This document shows positions 43,301-47,331 of a stretch of 47,331 nucleotides of DNA, piece after piece. This stretch comes from Bacteroidales bacterium (lineage in GTDB: Bacteria; Bacteroidota; Bacteroidia; Bacteroidales; WCHB1-69). Made by a program: the position numbers and the translations under genes. The notes below the pieces were generated by a model, which searched no databases, was not told where the DNA came from, and saw only the letters and a program-made list of their open reading frames with translations. The number at the start of each line of letters is the position of its first letter. The stretch's first letter is position 1. The stretch is taken from positions 1 through 47,331 of the forward strand of contig JAFPXF010000069.1 in assembly GCA_017394765.1 (NCBI GenBank), written 5' to 3'.

Positions 43301-43447
43301 GGTGACAATGATGTGGGAATCGTCATAACAAAGGCCCTGAACAGTCTGTACGGAAACGACATAAGGGAAACTTTGGCCCTGCATGGTCCATGGCAACATC
43401 AAAAACAAGAATGATGCCCAAAACAACCTTATGAAAAACTTTAACAT
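37334..43447 (-). CDS. Giant T9SS surface protein with tandem 52-residue repeats and type B sorting domain
   Basis: 2037 residues from the ATG at 43447. In-frame codons further upstream are excluded because the promoter (43476-43483) lies inside them. A signal peptide (MLKFFIRLFWASFLFLMLPW, then TMQGQ) is followed by a long N-terminal region of about 1,050 residues without recognised domains. Seven near-identical 52-residue repeats (about 1,112-1,475) follow, each of the form DTAVICADELPYTWNGV, then TEAGT, then DGCDSVVAMTL. After them come SprB-like repeats (about 1,590-1,655) and a gliding-motility-associated type B C-terminal domain (about 1,950-2,037: NSITP, then FEIRIYDRWGELVF and KGSLLVL). 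It should be exported by the type IX system and act at the cell surface, probably in adhesion. GC content rises sharply from the 5' to the 3' half. Confidence 0.93.
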   Translation of the reverse strand: MLKFFIRLFWASFLFLMLPWTMQGQSFPYVVSVQTVQGLCYDDSHIIVTLTDNSGHVVQIDPETHNAVDMNSYPLSNVQYYYQNVTAGTTLQYSYSNDIVVPAGTYLVGVVVNIPGANGVWTNVDVPYGNVAVTTQYNHLEAMVLDLANANYLGHERCGMHPSLSCVACGRIQLKLVNGRFPYHVVILDEQNDTVRDVTYSQRVQSGSNASYADFRDYYTFDSMAVGNYTIFISDACNYSVRLSAIIPDVSPWGYEFYFNPNKKCEESDNILFFAFSVRNSGTTGSLKNYMHPYLSNTMQYCFVHSGQDTTAWRQMQFNDSYDGGGWIYIYDTLESGLRVCEIMDDTLQFLIKDMCLDSVFVTKWHIVSGFFLKDSMRIVPYNGIETPDTCSIHVSNGISTQSYLFYGNINNSSGWNVSYSDRVITVASRYYGCPLFFNAWSLPDSTLLAHGESNDFNGFGVPISIAADTTLSVHIAISDVHDCVLAEFDTTLTFQTSQAEDIDYWWECGHYDTPNNWFVCCENRYMWLQEHLVEADSFRRNMTLHLIESPLYNRFNFTAVRQDGVWTVNNDDPNNTSTSVEFSYEDGWRATIRDAECLSPGRYVFEIHNDCGDTIISYQWNGYYTDSTFLVSTPQYNAYQVCDQFVIPTNDVSIVRNYYHIYPDIDNNVPQIQTSQPRYYFTVRGHSNNVFFYVESYEPYIILSQPGVYSIDLTTNAGSDCSRLFYSDTVSFTQTFLKFDFANAYICDVSSSTGMVLAQAINGNKPYTFNLYDQWNANGNVIATSDTGFFNNVPMMAGQHLSVLVTDSCNNSFSVNLTASALTQENLIMSVGDSIHCEGDTLHLEAKQFPFPTSYQWTGPNGFSDTSRVIDVHIPYGSESGWYRVDITNSLCGNTLSDSIYITVTPAPRVTILGDTIVCPDRQIILDFIPHGTGTVNFDILHSDNNLRTHYSVAAGDTVQQSLQILSNIVFWADSIFDEACAYHSFIDSFPVLMRVLDYNPTHVYDTVLENNLPFGIYDTVFQNAGTYEITLSDQFGCDSAVFVHLTVLYNVTAVDDSVVCFSALPLTWNNTVFRADMMDTLAGSSVPIITHPGVLTASNGVDSTVTMTLYVNPAYSLADTATVCADELPYIWNGVTFTEAGTQYVTLPTIDGCDSIIAMTLVVKPLYAVTDTAVICADELPYTWNGVAFTEAGTQSATLPTVYGCDSVVAMTLLVNPTYSVTDTAVICADELPLTWNGVTFTEAGTQSATLPTVDGCDSVVAMTLLVNPTYSVTDTAVICADELPHIWNGVTFTEAGTWSLTLQSVNGCDSVVAMTLVVNPAYSVTDTAVVCADELPHTWNGVTFTEAGTHSTTLQSVSGCDSIIAMTLVVKPLYAVTDTAVVCADELPYTWNGVTFMEAGTQSATLPTVYGCDSVVAMTLLVNPTYSVTDTAVICANELPLTWNGVTFTGAGTRSATLPTVDGCDSVVAMTLVVLPMPEFYDTLHLVQNQMPYHFLPNDTILTLSSTFIQFQYSHPAEGCDSIFHQTVFVHLNTTQQVDTVVCAASLPTSWHGHLFTGNASFTDTLQTVFQSDSVVTYSLTVTNISADIGNIVQVVCFGDSTGSASATFSGGNAPLTLRWTNAANTPVSSTDSLGGQPAGFYTFTVTDNLGCSASDTVTLRNLHATMAPGAVSEDQDLCEGNTPDPFLGTPASGGADGHYLWQINLNGTDWVAAPGTNNAQNYTYPDSVTGSFSLRRAWISAACGTVFSNTVTINVWMNHHDTVEANVCQDEPFQDFGFDIGADETDEVGLQTFTQLLPSSHCDSTLTLLLTVNPKYEALIEENVCEGDGYFLNGFSVNHQETMGVDELTRELTLQSASGCDSIVRLHLSVIDTSLHIESSTDDFCERLSAELMAVTEMTDYLWNTGETSQEITVTQPGLYRVTAYQGQCNRTASYHVETCHTDLHLPNSITPVHSSGLNDYFSIPEMFQQSIRRFEIRIYDRWGELVFHSTDKNFKWRGECKGQIQHNSIFNYIILFTDKMGNHQVKGSLLVL
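39020..40111 (-). repeat. Seven 156-bp tandem coding repeats with 624-bp higher-order period
   Basis: Within the giant gene, seven units of 52 codons run without spacers. By sequence they fall into types A-B-C-D-A-B-C. For example, GTAGGTCGGG followed by the same ~80 bases occurs at 39161 and again at 39785, exactly 624 bases (four units) apart. Units of the same type share private residues (KPLYA and YGCD in B; LTWNGV in C). Confidence 0.9.
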
Positions 43448-43475
43448 AAGTCGAGGCGTTCGTGTTTTCAAAGTG

Positions 43476-43483
43476 CAAAAATA
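43476..43483 (-). promoter_or_regulatory. Promoter -7 element (TATTTTTG) of the giant surface protein gene
   Basis: Exact TAnnTTTG match on the minus strand, 28 bases before the ATG at 43447. Confidence 0.6.
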
Positions 43484-43569
43484 GTCTTTTTTATCTTTCA
43501 AAAAACGGGGCCTGAAAAAAAGTGGCTGCGGAGGGGAGGAAGAGGCAAGGGAAAAACAGATCAACTGTT

Positions 43570-44256
43570 TCAGAAGTTCAGTGTCAATCCCACACCATGC
43601 CGATTTGTGTTAATGCTCCAGTAGATTTGACGATGATCGACATCCAGGGCACATTTTTGATTGAAGACATCCACACTCTTATGCATTTTGTTGTATCCAA
43701 CAATCAACAGGGGGATGCTGGCGACAGACAACCCCAGGGCGCAATACATGTAAGGGATGGAATAGTTGAGGTTGCCTCCCGCAATGGCACAGCCAATAAG
43801 TGTACCCAATTCCATTCCGATTGCAGCAGACAGCAAACATATTCCGGTATAGGAGATTATGTATCCACTATGGTATATTTCATAGGCTCTTGGACAGTGG
43901 TCATTCAAGAAATTGGCATAAACATCGCCTTTCATCGCATGACCTTTATAGGTGTATGTTTCACCTAAACGGGTGAGAAGACTCGGGGTTGTTTCCTGCT
44001 GATACTCCTTTTCTGATGAGGAGTCCTGAAATAGCGTAACATTCCCGTTGGCATAAATAATGGACACGATGCTTTGCGTGGACAATATGTAAATCGGACC
44101 TTCCAGATTGTCGAGCTCCTTGTATTTCACTTCCGACTCGGAAACTTCCAGAATTTTGGCTTCTATCCTTCGGGCATCTGTGGTGACAATAATGTCCTGT
44201 GCATAGCAAAAAACCGCCAACAATGTGAATAATAAGGTTAAAAAAGAGTGTCTCAT
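43570..44256 (-). CDS. Secreted/membrane protein of unknown function
   Basis: 228 residues. A signal peptide (MRHSFLTLLFTLLAVFCYAQ) is followed by a conserved-looking N-terminal domain (IIVTTDARRIEAKILEVSESEVKYKE and YILSTQSIVSIIYANG in outline) that occurs in many Bacteroidota exported proteins; its role is unknown. Two hydrophobic helices follow (about 130-152 and 165-185), so the protein probably spans the inner membrane with the N-domain in the periplasm. It ends in GVGLTLNF, a strand-like tail. Its stop lies 122 bases before the giant gene's ATG on the same strand, but the giant gene has its own promoter. A functional link is possible but unproven. Confidence 0.8.
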   Translation of the reverse strand: MRHSFLTLLFTLLAVFCYAQDIIVTTDARRIEAKILEVSESEVKYKELDNLEGPIYILSTQSIVSIIYANGNVTLFQDSSSEKEYQQETTPSLLTRLGETYTYKGHAMKGDVYANFLNDHCPRAYEIYHSGYIISYTGICLLSAAIGMELGTLIGCAIAGGNLNYSIPYMYCALGLSVASIPLLIVGYNKMHKSVDVFNQKCALDVDHRQIYWSINTNRHGVGLTLNF

Positions 44257-44330
44257 TGTATGATGTTTTTAGCAGGGTTGTGATTGTAGATTATTTTTTC
44301 ATAAAAAAATTGGTTACAAAAAAGAAATTG

Positions 44331-44338
44331 CAAAGATA
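44331..44338 (-). promoter_or_regulatory. Promoter -7 element (TATCTTTG) of the 228-residue protein gene
   Basis: Exact TAnnTTTG match on the minus strand, about 75 bases before the ATG at 44256. Confidence 0.55.
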
Positions 44339-44513
44339 AGAAAAATGTGAATGGCAATCTGTTTTCCTGTGTCTTGATATTTTGGCAGTCCGGCGCGGGA
44401 GTCGGCATCCAAGAGGCATGGAACTGGCTCGCCGCGAAAGGGAGGCGTTGGAAAAAACGTTGTTTGGAGAACTGTCCATGCCAACCTTGTGCCATCATGT
44501 ATATAACCGCCTA

Positions 44514-44551
44514 ATAAAAACAGGGGGCGACGCGCTTTCACGCATCACCCC
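44514..44551 (-). terminator. Terminator of metG
   Basis: A stem with two mismatches (GGGGCGACGCG at 44524-44534 against CGCATCACCCC at 44541-44551) is followed on the minus strand by TGTTTTTATT. It lies about 30 bases past the metG stop. Confidence 0.65.
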
Positions 44552-44583
44552 ATAATTTAATTCTTAATTTTTAATATTTAATT

Positions 44584-46632
44584 TTATTTCACCGTGCTCC
44601 CCTCTTTCACTGCCTTCTGCGGCTGCATCAGGCTCAGGGTGCCGTCGGCGTGCTCGGCCATCAATACCATCCCGTGCGACTCCACACCCTTGATGTTCTT
44701 CGGGGCCAGGTTGATGAGCATCAGCACCTGCTTGCCCACAAGGTCCTGCGGTTCGTAATACTCGGCAATGCCCGACACGATCTCGCGCACGTCCACGCCC
44801 GTGTTCACCTTCAGCTTCAACAGCTTCTTGGTCTTGGCCACCTTCTCGGCCTCCAACACGGTGACTACCCGCAAGTCCATCTTCTGGAACTCCTCGAAGG
44901 TGATGTCCTCCTTGGCGGCCACGGCCTCGGCGGTGGCAATCTCGTTGGCCTTCTTGGTGTCCTCCAACTTCTGGATCTGCTGGGCGATGACGGCGTCCTC
45001 GATCTTCTCGAACAGGTATTCGGCAGGGTTGAGCTGCGCGCCCACCTTCAGCAGGTCGGCACGACCGCCATCCTGCCAGTTTTTGTTGTCGATGTTGAGG
45101 ATGTGCTGCAACTTCTTGGCAGTGAAGGGCAAAAACGGCTCGCACAACACGGAAAGGGCGGCGCAGATCTGCAGCGACAGGTGCAGGATGGTCTTCACGG
45201 CCTCGGGGTTCTCCTTCTGCTTCTTCCACGGCTCGGTCTCGGTGAGGTACTTGTTGCCGATGCGCGCCAAGTTCATAAACTCCTGCAACGCCTCGCGGAA
45301 ACGGTAGTGCTCAATGGAGTCGCCGATGGTCTTGGGAAACTCGGCCATCTTGGCCACAATCTCCTTCTCGTAGTCGGAGTACTCGCCCGGGGCGGGCACA
45401 ATGCCTCCGTAGTATTTGTGGGTGAGCACCACGGTGCGGTTCACGAAGTTGCCGAAGATGGCTAACAGCTCGTTGTTGTTGCGCGCCTGGTAGTCGGCCC
45501 AGGTGAAGTCGGCATCCTTGGTCTCCGGCGCGATGGCGGTGAGCGTGTAGCGCAGCACGTCCTGCTTGCCGGGGAAGTCCTGGAGATACTCGTGCGCCCA
45601 GACGGCCCAGTTGCGGGAGGTGGAGATCTTGTCGCCCTCGAGGTTCAGGAACTCGTTGGCGGGCACGTTGGCGGGCAGTATGTAAGAGCCGTCAGCCTTC
45701 AGCATACAGGGGAATATGATGCAGTGGAACACGATGTTGTCCTTGCCGATGAAGTGCACCAGCTGGGTCTCTTGGTCTTTCCACCAGGGCTGCCAGTCGG
45801 TGTGGTGCGCCTCGGCCCACTCCTTGGTGGCGGAGATGTAGCCGATGGGAGCGTCGAACCAGACATAGAGCACCTTGCCGTCGGCATCTTCCAGGGGGAC
45901 TTTCACGCCCCAGTTGAGGTCGCGGGTGACGGCGCGGGGCTGCAGCCCTTGGTCAATCCACGACTTGCACTGGCCATACACCGTGGGGCGCCAGTCGTCC
46001 TTGTGTCCCTTGAGGATCCACTCGCGGAGCCACGGATCGTACTGGTCCAGAGGCAAATACCAGTGCTTGGTCTCCTTCAGCACAGGGGTGTTGCCGCTGA
46101 GTGCCGACTTGGGATCAATGAGGTCGGTGGCGTTCAGGGAGGTGCCGCACACTTCGCACTGGTCGCCGTAGGCGTGCTCGTTCTTGCAGTGCGGGCACGT
46201 GCCGGTGATGTAACGGTCGGCGAGGAACTGCTTGGCCTCCTCGTCGTAGTACTGCATGGAGGTCTTCTCGATGAGCTTGCCCTCGTCGTACAGCTTCTTG
46301 AAGTAGGCGGCGGCGGTTTCGTGATGGGTGGGGTTTGAGGTTCGGGAGTAGATGTCGAAGGAGATGCCGAGGTCCTCGAACGATTGCTTGATGATGTTAT
46401 GGTAGCGGTCCACGATATCTTGCGGGGTCACGCCCTCCTTGCGGGCCTTGATGGTGATGGGCACGCCGTGCTCGTCGGAGCCGCCGATGAAGAGCACCTC
46501 CTTGCCGTTGTTGCGCAGGTAGCGCGCGTAGATGTCGGCAGGGATATAGACGCCAGCGAGGTGGCCGATGTGGACGGGGCCGTTGGCGTAGGGCAGGGCA
46601 GAAGTAACCGTGTATCGTTTAGGATTTTCCAT
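44584..46632 (-). CDS. metG: Methionyl-tRNA synthetase
   Basis: 682 residues. It charges tRNA-Met in the cytoplasm. The HIGH motif is at 21-24 (GPVHIGH) and the zinc knuckle has C146, C149, C159 and C162. The KMSKS loop is KISTS (335-339), with Lys and Ser kept. The anticodon-binding helical domain follows. The C-terminal ~105 residues form a Trbp111-like tRNA-binding dimerisation domain ([17 protein letters not shown], then [19 protein letters not shown] in outline). The ATG at 46632 ([18 protein letters not shown]) is chosen over an in-frame upstream ATG because the promoter lies between them. Confidence 0.97.
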   Translation of the reverse strand: MENPKRYTVTSALPYANGPVHIGHLAGVYIPADIYARYLRNNGKEVLFIGGSDEHGVPITIKARKEGVTPQDIVDRYHNIIKQSFEDLGISFDIYSRTSNPTHHETAAAYFKKLYDEGKLIEKTSMQYYDEEAKQFLADRYITGTCPHCKNEHAYGDQCEVCGTSLNATDLIDPKSALSGNTPVLKETKHWYLPLDQYDPWLREWILKGHKDDWRPTVYGQCKSWIDQGLQPRAVTRDLNWGVKVPLEDADGKVLYVWFDAPIGYISATKEWAEAHHTDWQPWWKDQETQLVHFIGKDNIVFHCIIFPCMLKADGSYILPANVPANEFLNLEGDKISTSRNWAVWAHEYLQDFPGKQDVLRYTLTAIAPETKDADFTWADYQARNNNELLAIFGNFVNRTVVLTHKYYGGIVPAPGEYSDYEKEIVAKMAEFPKTIGDSIEHYRFREALQEFMNLARIGNKYLTETEPWKKQKENPEAVKTILHLSLQICAALSVLCEPFLPFTAKKLQHILNIDNKNWQDGGRADLLKVGAQLNPAEYLFEKIEDAVIAQQIQKLEDTKKANEIATAEAVAAKEDITFEEFQKMDLRVVTVLEAEKVAKTKKLLKLKVNTGVDVREIVSGIAEYYEPQDLVGKQVLMLINLAPKNIKGVESHGMVLMAEHADGTLSLMQPQKAVKEGSTVK

Positions 46633-46660
46633 GTCTTGATATGATTTTATTTTAAGGCTG

Positions 46661-46692
46661 CAAAAGTACGAAAATTGCTTTTTGATTGCAAA
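46661..46692 (-). promoter_or_regulatory. Promoter TTTG-N20-TACTTTTG of metG
   Basis: On the minus strand TTTG (46692-46689) is followed after 20 bases by TACTTTTG (46668-46661), 28 bases before the metG ATG. This is one of the best full matches to the Bacteroidota promoter in the window. Confidence 0.7.
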
Positions 46693-46704
46693 ACCATAAC
46701 AAAC

Positions 46705-46742
46705 AAAAAAAAGGAGGACGTTTTTCAACATCCTCCTTTTTT
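46705..46742 (-). terminator. Terminator of gapA
   Basis: AAAAAAGGAGGA (46707-46718) pairs with TCCTCCTTTTTT (46731-46742) in a 12-bp stem with a 12-base loop, followed on the minus strand by a T-rich run. It lies about 30 bases past the gapA stop. Confidence 0.85.
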
Positions 46743-46772
46743 GATGCCATAAAAGGCAAAATGGGGTTTTGA

Positions 46773-47331
<559 letters not shown>

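Larger units (their letters stand above)
44257..44583. other. Intergenic region: promoter of the 228-residue gene and terminator of metG
   Basis: It contains the -7 element at 44331-44338 and the metG terminator at 44514-44551. About 170 bases between them (44345-44513) have normal base composition but no gene or repeat that I can support. Confidence 0.6.

Noticed and set aside
43448..43564. 39-codon N-terminal extension of the giant surface protein
   Set aside because: It would place the start upstream of the promoter -7 element and put non-signal residues before a normal signal peptide.
46633..46731. N-terminal extension of methionyl-tRNA synthetase
   Set aside because: It contains the metG promoter and precedes the normal MetRS N-terminus; ATG at 46632 fits.

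Overview
The window looks like a chromosomal segment from a member of the Bacteroidota, most likely the order Bacteroidales. The evidence is threefold. At least fifteen gene starts are preceded by the Bacteroidota-type promoter -7 element TAnnTTTG, and Shine-Dalgarno sequences are almost absent. Two proteins carry type IX secretion C-terminal domains. The family content (flotillin, YitT, AAA-ATPase/PD-(D/E)XK proteins, RidA, SulP) fits that phylum. The genus cannot be named from this sequence alone. Housekeeping genes are fairly GC-rich. Two stretches, about 28.0-30.7 kb and the 5' half of the giant gene near 40.9-43.4 kb, are clearly more AT-rich.

Layout. 0-2.1 kb: the start of a secreted protein, a small lipoprotein, and a divergent membrane-bound LytTR regulator. 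2.1-9 kb (minus strand): a SufT/MIP18-like protein, YitT, DNA primase translationally coupled to an S41 protease, and flotillin. 9-15 kb (minus): a complete tripartite efflux operon made of a MacB-type ATPase, two FtsX-like permeases, a MacA-like adaptor and a TolC-like channel. 15-17.8 kb (minus): a small secreted protein and a subtilase with an apparent C-terminal beta-barrel. 17.8-21.9 kb (minus): an operon of ABC ATPase, 73-residue membrane protein, permease, GntR regulator and SppA. 22-25.1 kb (minus): flavin reductase, a tandem universal stress protein, and IMP dehydrogenase. RidA and an ABC-F protein run divergently from it.

27.5-30.7 kb is an accessory islet. An IS200/IS605-type transposase gene sits between two ~320 bp direct repeats built of small palindromic modules, followed by an AT-rich T9SS cargo gene. 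30.7-33.2 kb holds an AAA-ATPase/nuclease-fold protein and RsmE. 33.2-34.1 kb is non-coding and packed with hairpins and inverted repeats. A SulP transporter, tRNA-Phe, a nitrilase-family amidase and a GlsB-type membrane protein follow.

37.3-43.4 kb (minus) is one gene for a 2037-residue T9SS surface protein with seven tandem 52-residue repeats arranged in a higher-order period of four. It is followed by a 228-residue secreted/membrane protein, methionyl-tRNA synthetase, and the 3' part of gapA, which the window edge cuts just before the catalytic cysteine codon.

No CRISPR array, rRNA, prophage or complete unknown defence system was seen. The best candidates for something new are the palindrome/transposase islet, the subtilase-barrel fusion, the membrane-tethered LytTR/winged-helix regulator, the structured 33 kb intergenic block, and the modular giant adhesin.
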